DNA from: Phycomyces blakesleeanus NRRL 1555(-)
Lineage: Eukaryota > Mucoromycota > Mucoromycetes > Mucorales > Phycomycetaceae
Direction: 5' to 3'
NCBI RefSeq assembly: GCF_001638985.1
Contig: NW_017265137.1
Coordinates: forward strand, 2,726,222-2,790,221
DNA: 64,000 nucleotides
The translations under genes were made by a program, and so were the position numbers. Positions 11,316 to 23,204 of the stretch are shown one piece after another (within the stretch, counting starts at the first letter, position 1; the number at the start of each line of letters is the position of its first letter). The notes below the pieces were generated by a model. The model saw nothing but the letters and a program-made list of their open reading frames with translations. It was not told the origin of the DNA and ran no database searches.

Positions 11316-11953
11316 TCTTAAATGTGATTAATACTAGTATGAATGACTCTGATGGTGAGTAGCAAATGATGTCTTTTACAAATGATATAATATGATATTT
11401 TATCACTGATATAAATTATTTAATCAAATGTTGTTTGTGTCCCAGATACATCTCTTGACAAGTGCTTTGCAAACATGTATTTCTTCCCAAAAGATACTAT
11501 AAGATTAATGTCTTATATATAATTCAAAGAGATATCAATCACTTGATAATGCATAGACCAGCAGTGTTAGTCAAAGAAGAAGAAGAAGTTGTGCTTGTTG
11601 ACAAATAAGACAGTAGAGAAGATGTTGTAAGTGCTCAAAATGATATTAGTAAGTCTATTACAGATCTTATTACCCACACCACTTTATTTCATTACCAAAG
11701 ACTAGATCTTGAACACATGCAAACAATTTTCTAATATTGATATGTCTGAGATAAATGATATGACTTGTTGTTTTAAAGAATTGTTAGATAGAATAGATAA
11801 TATCAAAGATATGAATACTCAACGTCAATAAAAAAAACATTACACATGAATTATTTTGTATTTTGTAAAGAAGTGTTTTTTTTTTCATAAACAATCACTG
11901 TTATTTTAAAAAAAAAAAAAAAAAACAAAAGAAAAAGTGGTCACTTGTTCCCT
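11316..11953. other. Right part of the MULE, low coding signal, A-tract
   Basis: Mostly AT-rich. A short exon-like piece (MNDSDG, then a GT...AG gap, then DTSLDKCFANMYFFPKD) near 11340-11510 and a helix-rich stretch near 11740-11830 could be remnants of a second MULE-borne gene. I cannot assign them. An A-tract of about 17 bases lies near 11909. Confidence 0.3.
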
Positions 11954-12007
11954 CAGATCTTTTTGTCTCAGAATTGAACCGGCAGAAAATAAGGCATTCT
12001 GGAATTA

Positions 12008-14061
12008 TGTGCTTCAAAACAAATGGGGAATATATTATGCATCACAACTTCAACTTGTCAGCCTTCATAAATGAGAACGCATCACCAATTTTCTTTGTAA
12101 TACGAGCATACCCAGAAGGTATAACAACTCCATTGACAAGTTCTTGCATGATCAAAAAATCCTTGTCATTGATCAGCTTGGAATCACGCCAAATGTTGAT
12201 CGTCTGCTTTGCAGTTTCAAGATAGAGATTGTGCATTGGATCAATAATAGTACACCAAACTGGATCAAAGTAGGGCAATAAGTGAAGCTGAGACTACCAG
12301 GTTCCATTCTCTCTCTTCAAAATTGTTCTTGCATTGTTGTTTCGTGCTGTTTTCCATCTGAGAGCATCTCTGAGATTTGTTGCTTTTGTATGCTTTACCT
12401 ACGTCTTGTGATCAAATCCAGAATAATTGAGCTTAGTGGTTTTTTTTTGAAAGTTTTAAATTGGCATTGACATTGGTGACAGGCGCACGTACTCATATAA
12501 CCAGTAAATCCAGACGTTTTTCTGGCAGCAGGAATATCGCAAGCAACACACATCAAGGCAGCACGAACAGTTAGCTGGGTATTTCTATAGTCTGTCATTG
12601 ATACATCAGAATACAAGTCTATCAATTTGGTAATAAAGGGCTCTAAGTAGTAGCTTATTCTATCTGTGCCTGCTTCTTTTGGTCCTAGCATCATGCCAAC
12701 AAGAATGATGTTTTCTGGTTTGAGATTTTTACTTTGCAGGAGATTGTTAATAGACAAGTAAATCGCACCGCTCGAGTGGGTTTGGTCATCAAAAGGTTGA
12801 AACTAATCGATATTTAATGTCAGAATCAGAGATTGGAAATCATTGACAAACGTTGCATCATTGCTGTCTTGCAGTTCATTCCATATTATACCATCATAAA
12901 TATCAAGTTTTATATTTTTTATTGTTGGGTGATTTCTTTAAAGATTAATCTTTTGCTCAAAATCTCACTTATAAAAATGTTACTGTAATGTGTGCTTAAG
13001 TGAGTTGTATGAATATATCATTACTGGAGAAGAACAGCTGGCAGTTGAGAATTTGTATAACGGATTGTTACGGGTATTTGATTCAGAAAAGATTTTAAAA
13101 TTGTAGTTCTTTATAGTTGTGCTCAGGGGATATATTAAATGGCATTTTGAACATGCCATGTACACTGTCATTCATTTTGTTGCTTTGTCAAAACCAGTAA
13201 TATGTCTTAGGCTGTTAATTTTAAAAGAGAGAGAACCAGCCAGATTGCAAATGGAGAGAAGATTGTTGCAGAACTCAATGAGAATATATCTATTATTATT
13301 TATCAAAAAGATCAGGTGAAATATGACAATGAAAATAGTTACAAAACAAATATAGATGGGCATGCTATTTACTGAAAACTCACAAACTATGAAGACAAAT
13401 GATAAGTTAGATTCAAAATCCAGCTTTGCAACAAAAAGAAATATTGATATCATAATATTTCATACCTCTAGAAGTTCTAGAACTCTCAGTGTCAACATCC
13501 AAAGTCTTGTCTTGTTCAAAATCAAAACTTATAGTTTCTTTTTCAATTTCATTGCTATCAATTACAAGTGATTCAAGGTTAGTATCTTCAGAAAAAAATA
13601 TTGACTCTTCTTAATGTGCCAATATGAAAGCTGATGGTATATATTTATTATTAACAAGTTAAAATAATACATTAGTATCATATATAAGAATAAAGAGTAT
13701 TAGATTTCAATAATCTTTTTTAAAAAAATATATTATTTTATTATCTTATTCATCATTACTATGATCAGAATTTACATTGTCTTCATTATCATTATCAAAG
13801 ATAAAGTCTTTTTCCATATCAATATCTTCATTTTGCATGTCCATATAATATATTTATTAATATAAAATCTATATACGTAATCTTAGTTTTATTGATTTTT
13901 TTTTATTTACATGTTGTGTTGGCTGCAGAAACTAGCAGACCATATTCTTTATTATGTTGTCTTGCATTTTGTTTTCTTTGGCACTTTCCAGAAGGGCTGA
14001 ATACTATGCATTCAGGACATTAACAGAAAACATAATCGTTTTTAATTCGATTGTTAGACAT
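12008..14061 (-). pseudogene. Plavaka-0 transposase, N-terminal and central part
   Basis: Minus-strand pieces in family order. First exon from ATG at 14061 (MSNNR...C-PEC...ARQHNK). Acidic segment near 13840-13745 (DNDNEDNVNSDHSNDE). N-domain near 13380-12980 (LIEFCNNLLSI...ITGFDKATK...CSKCHLIY). Central core near 12860-12400 (LTLNID...FQPFDD...SSGAIYL...ENIILVGMMLGPKEA...VACDIPAARKTSGF). DPMHNLYLETAK near 12250. Many stops and frameshifts, including NID-stop-FQPF where relatives have Trp. The C-terminal half lies beyond the MULE at 7084-8144. Confidence 0.8.
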
Positions 14062-14637
14062 GGTGAATATGTGAAATAATAAAAAGATATAGATTTTGAA
14101 ATGCTTTTACTGAGGTTTTTATATAGTGAAAAAAAAACTTATAAATAAATACAATACTGCTCCATGTCATGATTATACTTTGCCAAGTATTTTTTCAAGA
14201 TACCTACTGCACACTTCGTTATAGCTACCTTCACACTTTGCTAAGTCATTATCCAAGACATTTATTATATACTTCATTAAAGTCATACTCTTTTTGCTTT
14301 TTCTTTTTTAAAAAAAAATTATATTCGAAACGATAAGGATTATCCATTAAGACAAAAATTCTGAAAAAGTAATGTTCACATCTCACAGCATGTAAGTTAA
14401 AAAATTGCTCTTTTTGCTCTTTTACATTGAGGGAAAGAATCATGCAAAAATACTACCACAGCAAATATGAAATTACATAAATTCTTGACACATCATCAAA
14501 ATAATATTACCTCAAATATTTCATACAAAGAATTGCTCCTCCATTTACATTTATTATATAAAAATAAAAAATGTAGTTTATTTTATTTTATCTAAAAAAG
14601 GTGTATTATATAGAAAATATTTATTTTTCTTTAAGTA
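14062..14637. other. AT-rich spacer with weak ~55-bp duplication
   Basis: No gene seen. Near 14175-14290 two diverged ~55-bp units share CTTTGC(C/T)AAGT...CAAGA...TACTTC. Possibly the 5' flank of Plavaka-0. Confidence 0.3.
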
Positions 14638-14689
14638 TAGTATATTTTTCTTATAATTAACAAAAAAATTGTACTCCAATCGGTTTTTG

Positions 14690-14825
14690 CAAGACCTAAA
14701 AATTGTTGTTCCAAATAACAAAACTAAATATTTTTTCTGTTTACTTTGTAGAGAAACTGTTTCTCTACAAAGTAAACAGAAAACGTGTTTAGTTTTGTCA
14801 TTTGCAACAGCACTTTTTAGGTCCT
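14690..14825. repeat. Near-perfect palindrome inside MITE copy 2
   Basis: The arms meet around 14757-14760. TTTGTAGAGAAAC and GTTTCTCTACAAA flank a 1-nt centre, and pairing extends outward through CTGTTTAC/GTAAACAG to CAAGACCTAAAAA / TTTTTAGGTCCTG. It can form a long hairpin. The same palindrome is present but more decayed in copy 1. Confidence 0.85.
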
Positions 14826-15337
14826 GAAAAAACGTAGTATTTGAATTTAATAGCAGAGAAATAGAAATATTAATACTAGATTTTCCATTTATAATGACAG
14901 ACAATGAGAATCAATCCCCTAATATAGTAATACTATGTATCATGTTGTATTTAAACAATCTTTCGTCATGAGTATATAAAGTTGTGATTGCATAGAGTTC
15001 AATATTTAGGATTTTTTAAAAAAATTGGCAGACATTTAATGTCATTTTCATTTATCGGCATTTGAAATAAAAAATTAATACAAATCTTTAAATTTGCAAT
15101 TATTAAAAGCATCTGCAGCGGTTACATTAAAATTAATTTTTGCGACTGTTTTAATGTAAATTCCGAAATGTTCTTAAAAAATCGTCTGCAGCAGTTACAT
15201 TACAGACAACATTATAGATAATGTAGTCAATTTTTAGGGTCAGGAACATTACATGTAGTGTTACATTATAAATGAATATTAAATCTTTTAAATTTTTCTT
15301 TTACTCTTCCACAAAAGAAATATAAAAAAAAGTTATA

Positions 15338-16387
15338 ATGAGCAACCTTCCCAACATCATTAACCTTGAAGCTGACACTTCTGGCAAAAGTAATGTTGCA
15401 ATTGCAATGTATATGCCTATAATACTAATATTAAGAGTTATGATTATATAATTTTGGCTATAAATATTGTTCATGTATATGTAGAAGACCCAAGAAAAAA
15501 CTTCACTATTGCTGAAGATGAACAGCTCTGTCGTTCATATCTTTGCATTGCCTTGGATGCAATTTAAGATGTTGAACAAAAGGGGGATGCTTTTTGGGAA
15601 AAAATAACTAACCATTACCATGAGTATGCTCCTGAGGGCGGCATTCTGCATAATGAACGTTCTTTGCCTGCTTGCTGGCAAATTATAAACAAGGGTGTGA
15701 ACAAGTATGTTGGTATCTTGTTGGCTATAGTGTGCTCAAATTCCAGTGGCACTAATGATGAATGGAATGTAAGCTATTGAAATGTAGATAATACATATTA
15801 TGCTGTTCACAGTAGTTAAATAAAAGTTTAGAAGACAAAAACGAAGTTCAACCTTTATCACTACTTCCGAATCTTGGCTAGACACCTGAAATGGAAGCCA
15901 AGTGCTCCAACCAAAAAGAAGAGAAGAAATTCCAAAGTGGCAGCTTCTGCCCCTAACCCAATTGGTGAGGGTATAGACGAAGAGGAGTTTCCAGCTTGCC
16001 CAGCTGGAAGAAAGTTTGTCAAGGAGCAAGAGGCGACTAAAAGAAAGTGGGAGAAGAACATTGAGAGGTTAATTGCGTTGCATTCAGAAAGTATTGCAAA
16101 GGGTGATAAGTGCAAGAAGCTCCTAAAAAAAGACTATGAAGTCTAACGTCTTGGTGGCAAAGGCCATAAGAGAGAAAAATGTCATCCTTCAAAGGGCTCA
16201 GGACATAAAGATTCTGTTGATTGATACTTCTTTGATTGCAGATTCTGTCAGCCATCAGATGATGTTGGACTTGAAGAAGAAGGTTCAGGAAAGAGGTATA
16301 GGGAATACTCCCATCAGCAATGATGACAGTATGAGCAGCAATCTCTTTGATATTAGCAGCAAAGGAGATGATTGTGATGGCAATTAG
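15338..16387 (+). pseudogene. Harbinger ORF1, Myb/SANT-like DNA-binding protein
   Basis: Starts at ATG 15338 (MSNLPNIINLEAD...). After a short intron comes a trihelix/SANT-like domain (FTIAEDEQLC...CIALDA...GDAFWEKI...RSLPACWQIINKGVNKYVGI) ending near 15775. A second GT-AG intron follows at about 15769-15828. The next exon reads KFNLYHYFRILARHLKWKP and then a basic and coiled-coil tail. A +1 frameshift near 16136-16140 moves the tail (NVLVAKAIREKN...DLKKKVQERG) into another frame, and there is an in-frame TAA within the SANT domain. In this superfamily ORF1 binds the ends and helps import the transposase. Exact splice sites are uncertain. Confidence 0.7.
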
Positions 16388-16440
16388 TTTGCAAAAAGCA
16401 AAAGCAAAAATAATAAATATATTTGATTTTTATTTTTATT

Positions 16441-17851
16441 TTATTTTATTAATGAATCTCCTTTTCTTTGCCACAAGCTTTCTACGAGATCGTGTCTCAA
16501 CTGAAAGTGTTGCTCACAGTTTTGAATTGCCATATATCTTTGGATGAAACTTGTGAAGCTTCTATCTGGAAGCACTATCTCTGATCTGGGCATCAAGGAC
16601 GTCATTCCATTCAAGGATGTATCCACCTCATATCTTTCTCTCACAACTTCTCTTTCTACTCCATTACCTTCACCAACATATTCTTTCTCTCCTCTACCAT
16701 TCTCTACAATCATATTGTGCAAGATTATACAAGTAGTCATAATGTCATGCAGAGTTTCCTGACTCCGCATTCTTGCTGGCCCAGCAACTATTGCAAAACG
16801 TGTCTGCAATACACCAAATGCACGCTCTACATCCGTTCTGACTGCCTCTTGTGTCTTTGCAAAGTTCTTAAAGAAGATAAGTGCTTAGTGAATATAATAA
16901 ATAATAATACAATATGCATGCAAGTACCTTGTGCCTTGCAGACTGAGGGTCCTTAAAGCTTTTAACAAAAGCAGCATAGGTTGGGTATATGCCATCCATC
17001 AAGTAATATCCCTGGCTATAAGTATTGTTATTGATGGTGAAGTTAACTTCAGTGCCTTTTTCTATTGGTTATATTCTCAAAAAGATGAGACCGGTCCAAG
17101 ACATTGATATCATTCAAGAATCCAGGCAAGCCAAAGAAAGCATGCCAGATCCAGAGGTCATATGAAGGAACAGCTTCCAAAACAATGATAGGAGTCTTCT
17201 TCTTTCCAACGTATTGCCCATGCTAAGCAGTGGGACAGTTCTTTCACTCCCAGTTCATGCAATCGAGGGAACCTAGCATTCTGGGAAACCCTCTTGATTC
17301 CCCTTCTTGAAGAAGTTGTTTTACATTCTCTTCATTTGGCACTCTCAAGTACTCATCGCCAAAAACAGATACAACTGCAGCACAGAAACGCTTCAGACAC
17401 TCAAGAGCGGTTGACTCTGCCATTCTGAACGATTCGTTCATAGAATTGGCAGGAAGACCATATGCTAGCTGGCAGATAGCTACAGTTACCTTCTGGATAG
17501 GAGAGAATCCGGGTCTACAAGCAGCATCTAACTTTTGTTCAAAGTAGCTGTCATGGTCTTTGACAGCCTCCAGAACTCGCATAAACAATGATCTGTTCAT
17601 TCTAAAACGCCTACGTAATTGTTTGTCAATGTAGGTTGTACTTTCATAAAAATAATCTTTGAACAGCTGATCGTGGACTCACTGTCTATCACAGAAGATC
17701 ATAGTACAGCACTTCTTTGGGATTTTTTTTTAATATCATCGTCAGAGTAGTTGTGGGTAAGCTCGTCCAATAAGAAGCTGCTGACAGTTATATGTATCTC
17801 TTTGTCACATTCTTCTTCTTCAAAAAATGCAGTAATAAGAACATTGTTCAT
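16441..17851 (-). pseudogene. Harbinger transposase (DDE nuclease)
   Basis: From a possible ATG at 17851, the frame carries the N-terminal helical region (HDQLFKDYFYES...RRRFRMNRSLFMRVLEAV, near 17690-17560). The catalytic domain follows: LDCMNW with the first Asp near 17250, NDINVLDRS with the second near 17120, and, after an intron (about 16935-16868), DVERAFGVLQ with the Glu near 16830. It ends at 16441 (WQRKGDSLIK). TGA and TAG stops directly after LDCMNWE (near 17225-17244) fit W and Q codons changed by G-to-A and C-to-T. The three catalytic residues are present but the gene is broken. Confidence 0.85.
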
Positions 17852-18091
17852 TTTTATTGGTGTATGTAAAAGTGTAGAAGTAAAAAGAAAGTGGTAGTGA
17901 AGAAAGAAATAAAAAAACAGTAATAAAAAAATAATAACTGGTCGTGTAACATTTATAATGTTCTTTAATAATGTAACTACAATTTGGCAATCTGTTTTTA
18001 ACTGGTATTCAATCTCTGATGTGACTGAATTACACTATATATAATGTTTTCGATAATGTAACTGTTACAAATGCTCTAAGAAATTACACTA

Positions 18092-18290
18092 TATATAATA
18101 CTTTTAATATAAATATTTTTTGAGTGTAATTTACAATGATATTAAAGACATGTAAAATGCAGAAGGGAAAATGATTCTGGTGTAATTTTACAGCTAAAAA
18201 AACAGATTAGAAATTACAACTAAAAATAAAATATAATTTTTATTTTTATTTTTATTTTGAAAATTTAACAACACTTAGAAAACTATATTA
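18092..18290. other. AT-rich spacer, no feature seen
   Basis: Between MITE copy 2 and a retrotransposon remnant. It includes a short TTTTTA tandem near 18238-18260. Confidence 0.4.
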
Positions 18291-18900
18291 AATTGTCAAC
18301 CTGGCAGTCTTTTGCAGTGTTCCCATCTGACTCTTCTGGGTCAAGTTTGCAACATTAGCCAACAGCATTCTTGTCAGCTGCCACTTGACTGAGCATACTG
18401 TTCTGGCAATATTTATGGACAACATTTAGCCTCAGCTCTGGCAACTGGTGGAACCCACTCTTATCAAATATGAGAATTGAGAGTCTGTGTATATCACTGC
18501 TATGAAACGCAAGGATTACCATGGCAAGTATGTACCATCACTAGCCTTTGTCCCTCTTTCTTGATTTGAGCATCAACCAATAGACTGTTTGGCAGCCATT
18601 TCCTTTTCTTGTTCTCAATTAAATGGGCTACCAGACAACGTCCCTTGCTTCTGCAGACCGGATGGAAAACTCATTTGTTGTTTTTGTAAGGATGCATATC
18701 ACAACAAGAATTGCCAAGGCACTTCACGGTCTGCTGCTGTCTCAATCCTCTGACTGATAAGCCCCATGGCTGTATGCCCTCTTTGTCTTCTAGAACATTA
18801 GTGTCTTATGTTATACAAGATCATACTCTCTCTGCTTTGGTTGACACAGGCACTGGAAAAATAAGGACAATTAACATATTGTCCAGGTAGTTGGATCATA
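18291..18900 (+). pseudogene. Retrotransposon gag/protease remnant
   Basis: Relatively GC-rich compared with its surroundings. One frame contains a zinc-knuckle-like CCFCKDAYHNKNC near 18670-18710. Another, near 18795-18870, reads RTLVSYVIQDHTLSALVDTGTG, with the LVDTGT motif of a retropepsin active site. Many stops. The order (knuckle, then protease) fits gag-pol on the plus strand. No LTR is visible on either side, and the right side is cut by the Plavaka-1 end. Confidence 0.45.
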
Positions 18901-19123
18901 GTGGATATGTCAGGATTTTTTTTTCATCTCAGCAGTTTTTTTTCATCATGTTGGGGTGTAGTTTTGATGTATTCTATTGGCTTAAATAAAAATAAAATAA
19001 AAATAAAATAAAAATACGTTTTGGTTTACTATAAAACCGTATCAAATGAAATATTTGTAGCACTCTTGTTTCCTTTTTTATTTTATAATTCAAAATACAT
19101 ACACTATGTTTCCTTCTATTCAA

Positions 19124-22100
19124 ATGCACAACACTGATTGTCACTGCAGCAGATGCAATAATAATAATCAAGGAGTTTCCTGAGTATTGAAACGTACTGC
19201 TCAGCGTCATAATAAAAGAGCTAGATTTGAAGGTACTGAGATATTCAAGAGTTGTATAATTTATTCAGTGCTGTTATCTGTCTACCGAGTAATAATCGCT
19301 TTTATTTTTATTTTTTATTATTTTAAAAAACATAGCTGAAAAGAGAAGCATAGAAGTAGATACTGAAAGTAAGACATTTTTTATTTGAAATGCAGAAGAA
19401 AAACTAATAATAAACTATTATATTCCATATTTGTAGTAATCCTGACGTATCAATCCGATTCTGTGGAAGCAATGGACGGTCAGGTCAACTCACCTATTTT
19501 GGATGCTGTCTCAATGTTTGACAATGACGTCTTTGTTGGTAATGACTACAATAGTGATGAGTCTGACACGACCAATGACAATGACAGTGATGACAATGGC
19601 GAAGAAGACACTGCCAAGATTTATGTTGAAGAGTTTAACAATGAGGGTCAGTTTTAAATACATAAAAAAAAAAACTAAAAAAAAAATGTGTGTTAATTTT
19701 TTTTTAAAAAAAAAGACCCTTTTGCTGCTTCTGGTATGCCCGAGAATCCAGTGCACAGATTTATTGCTACTTTTACAGTACTGTTTGCATCTAGTTACGT
19801 GGTCAATAAGGATTCTGTTGTCTTGATTGAGTTCATCAACAAGCTCTTGAAGATTTATGGACAAGATTTCCAACTTCCCAAAAGTCTGGCTGGGCTACAT
19901 AAAATGACTGGCTTTTCGTCTATCACCAAAGGCGTCAAGCGATTTGTGTCATGTCCAAACTGCCATTGCATCTATGAAAAAAACATGTCTGTACCTCCCC
20001 ATTGTGTTTTCACAAATGTTGGTGCACGCTCTCCTTGTGGTTGTAAGTTGATGAAAGAGTCAACTTCAGGTGCACTGGTATCAAAGCGAGCATTCTTGTA
20101 CCAGTCCCTTAAGCAAGCTTTGTCTGTTCTTTTCCTTCGTCCTGGTTTTGAAGAGCAAATCCGTCACTGGAACACGAAGCTTAAGATTGTCAATACTATG
20201 TGCGACATATACGATGGAGCAATGTGGAAAGAGCTGAAGGATGCAAGTGGTGTCTTGTTTGTTGCTTGTCCTTGCTCATTGATGTTGACACTCAACATAG
20301 ACTGGTTCCAGCCATTTGATGGAGTTAGTTACTCTTCTGGTGCAATTTACTTGGTTGTAAATAATCTGCCTCGAGAGGTATGGTTCAAGCCTGAGAACAC
20401 AATTCTGGTTGGTTTGATGCCTGGTCCCAAGGAGCCAATATGCGAGGAGATAAATAACTATCTCAAGCCTATGGTAGACGAGATGAAACAGTTGTATGTT
20501 GGAATGCGAGTCCCAACCTATGAGTGCCCTTCTGGTGCTAATGTCCATGCTGCCTTGCTGATGGTTGCGTGTGACATCCCTGCTGCCAGGAAAACAAGTG
20601 GATTTACAGCCCACAATAGTGCATATGCGTGCTACAAGTATACAACCCAGTTCCCCAGATTGCCCAACACAAATCAGGTGGACTTCAGTGGATTCGATTA
20701 TTCGCTTTGGAATATTTGTAGTGGTGTAAAGAACAGGTTGCATGCTGAGGAGTGGAAGAGTGCGAGTACACTCTCAGAAAGGCACCAGCTGGAGGTCGAA
20801 TATGGTGTTCGATGGTCGCAGTTGCAACGCCTTGGATACTTTGATCTAGTACGTGGAACGATCATTGATCCCATGCATAATTTATTTCTGGGGACGCCAA
20901 AGAGAATGATGGACCGGTGGGTCGATAAGAAAACGATTGGAGCCGAAGAGTTTGCTGCCATGGAAAAAATCGCAGAGACAATGGTCCTTCCGAGGGATTA
21001 TACAAAGCTGACATTGAAGATTGGAAAAGGCTTTCCTTACATGAAAGCCAACGACTGGAAATCCTGGGTACTGGTGTATTCTCCTGTTCTGCTGCATGGT
21101 GTTCTACCATTTGAAATGTACAACAACTGGATGAATTTTGTCTGTGCATGCCGCTATCTTATCAAGCCAAGCATCACATTTGATGAAGTGAACAGCGCCC
21201 ACGACTATCTGGAAATGTTTTGTAAAAAGGCTACCGAACTCTACACTCCCACTATTCTCACCTGCAACATGCACCTGCACCTCTATCTTCGCGAGACCAT
21301 TCATGATTTTGGACCTGTGTACAGTTACTGGCTCTTTGGGTTTGAGAGATACAATGGCCTGTTGAAGCATATCAAGACAAACAGAAAAGATAGTTTTGAG
21401 GCAACATATATGAGAAGTTTTGTTCAAAATGCATTCAAGGGTGACTATGTCAATGCTGTTCTGAAAAGTTCTAGCCACGTCCCCTTTTTCAACATTCTCT
21501 CAAAGCTTTCTCCAAAATTCACACCTACCACTACAGTCATTACCCTCTCCTCCTGTCCATTCTGATTGCAATAATTTTTACTAGCATCGTCTAACCCACA
21601 TCTTCCTCCAAAGAGTAACGAACCTCTCCCTCCTTTGACTTTTTCTCTTCAGCTAAAAAAATCAGCACTGATGGATGAAACCGACTATGCCCATCTGCTT
21701 CAGCACTACAAAACATCATATGATCTTCCTGATCTTGTCAGTTATCAATATGCCACGCTCACAAACTCCTTTGTTGACAATGAAATCACAAAGTTGAAGT
21801 TCATTGACTTATTTGGTCAACAGTACCATGGTAAAAACAGTTCAACTAGTTGTGGTTCTCTTGTCCACGTAATCTTTGTTGGTAGTGATGGTAGAAATAC
21901 CCTAGCCTATGCTGAACAAATATAGTATCTCTTCACACACTCCTTTACACACCCTTCTAACAGCAATCTCCACCTGACTCACATGGTTCATGATCATCAA
22001 CATGTATTCGCATATATCAAGTGATTTAATACTTCCTCTGATAGATCGCATGAGGATGACGGTCTTGAGTTTTGTCTCCCCACCTTCTCCCCCAATAGTT

Positions 22101-22219
22101 GACATTGCATTGTACCTGTGCACCGCATTTTTTTAGAGTTTGCTACAGCCAGGATTACTACAAGTAGAAATGTTAGTAAGATGTTAGTAATTGCTTTGCC
22201 AAAAAAGCTTAATGCTTAA
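19124..22219 (+). pseudogene. Plavaka-1 transposase
   Basis: Exon 1 from ATG 19124 encodes a CHCSRC...RTAQRHNKRAR zinc-like motif and contains an in-frame TGA. An acidic exon follows (to about 19646, FDNDVF...DNDSDDNGEED). The long exon from about 19708 starts PFAASGMPENPVHRF. Its core (19736-21565) is open: FVSCPNCHCIY, MLTLNIDWFQPFDG, ENTILVGLMPGPKEP, VACDIPAARKTSGF, IIDPMHNLFLGTPKR, FGPVYSYWLFGFERYNGLLK. After 21540 frameshifts and stops break the C-terminal domain (LFGQQYHG...CIVPVHRIFLE...PKKLNA, stop 22217-22219). Relatives allow QIQY where this copy has QI-stop, a CAG to TAG change. Transposase of the Plavaka type (CMC group). Confidence 0.85.
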
Positions 22220-23204
22220 AATAAAAAAAACCTCACTTGAATTTCCTTTTCTTATACAAAAAAAACAGAACAAATTCCCTATATATATTGATAGTATTGT
22301 GTATGTAAAAAGTAATACGTAGATAAAAAGAGAGAAACATTTTTTTATTTAGAGCCCATCTCTAAGAGCCCACTGAGGAAAATTGGGGCTAATGTTATAC
22401 GGGACTGCTGAGTTGGACACACTAGTAGTGATCCTACGGATCCTTTGATTAGCACTTGACCCCATGGCCTGGATAGCATAAGTGTCAACAAGTGCAATGA
22501 AACGGTTGCACTGAAATACATTCGTTAATAATTCACTCAATATAATAATACACCAATACAAAAGTATTACTCCAAATTAATCTACCTCATTGCTTCTCCA
22601 GCCTGATTGTACAATATGAATGACATGTTTTATGTCATCCTCGTCCATTTCATCAGCAGACTCTCCATCTGACATTACTGCTTTTTGAAGAGTGTTGGCA
22701 CAGTCTCTGAGCATTACAAGATCAATGGCCTCCTTATTGTCTTTGTATGCCAGTACACGGCAACACTCATTCTAGTAATAAGTTTTGTTAATTTGTTATT
22801 TTTAATTTTAATTTTCAACTACAAACTATATATATTAGCATAATACTCACATTATCTGCACGGGCTGCTCTTTGTGTAAAAGCATTTGTTTCCGCTATCT
22901 CATCATCAGACATTCTCTCACGACGGGTTCTACTAGTGAAGTTGGTGTGCAACCTCTTTTGGAGGTCACTCCGTCTCATACTAGTGGAACCAAACCTGCG
23001 CTCAAGGTTAGAAAGAAGTCTCTTGGCTATCTCCCTGTTAGGAGATTTGTTGAAAGCAACATTTGTATCTCATCTGGGCTTGAGGTTGTTGGGCAGGATA
23101 TTTTCTGGCGTTCTCAAGCTAAGCTTGGGTTTCCACATAAGGTTGTGAATATGTGCCTGATAAATAAATCATGAAAAAATGAATTGATAAAATATTTTAT
23201 AATA

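Larger units (their letters stand above)
8154..11998. mobile_element. Mutator-like element (MULE) inserted in Plavaka-0
   Basis: The inverted ends share TGCCTTATTTTCTGCCGGTT (near 8159 and, inverted, ending near 11996). They are flanked by 9-bp near-identical direct repeats, CAGGAATTA (8145-8153) and CTGGAATTA (11999-12007); 9-bp duplications are typical of Mutator. Inside are a decayed MULE transposase on the plus strand (about 8890-10593), an LTR-C insertion (8338-8889) and a ~245-bp inverted duplication (10513-11315). The outer ends are uncertain by a few bases, since the left side has 2-3 extra bases before the shared TIR. Confidence 0.75.
15107..18076. mobile_element. PIF/Harbinger element inserted in MITE copy 2
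   Basis: The left end AAGCATCTGCAGCGGTTACA and the inverted right end GAGCATTTGTAACAGTTACA form diverged TIRs. The 3-bp TAA duplications (15104-15106, 18077-18079) are characteristic of Harbinger. It carries the two usual genes, convergently arranged: a Myb/SANT-like ORF1 on plus and a DDE nuclease on minus. Both are broken. Confidence 0.85.
14638..18091. mobile_element. MITE copy 2, split by a Harbinger element
   Basis: An inverted copy of the MITE at 5465-5943. The left part, 14638-15106, starts TAGTATATTTTTC after a TA (14636-14637). The missing right tip reappears after the Harbinger element at 18077-18091 (TAAGAAATTACACTA) and is followed by TA (18092-18093). Joining the two parts across the Harbinger target duplication TAA restores the MITE end seen in copy 1 (TAAGAAAATACACTA). 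It contains a near-perfect hairpin at 14690-14825. Confidence 0.85.

Noticed and set aside
20276..20743. Minus-strand 155-codon frame opposite the Plavaka-1 transposase
   Set aside because: Shadow of the conserved transposase core on the other strand; the motifs are only meaningful on plus. Similar shadows over the gypsy pol, Plavaka-2 and Plavaka-3 were also discarded.
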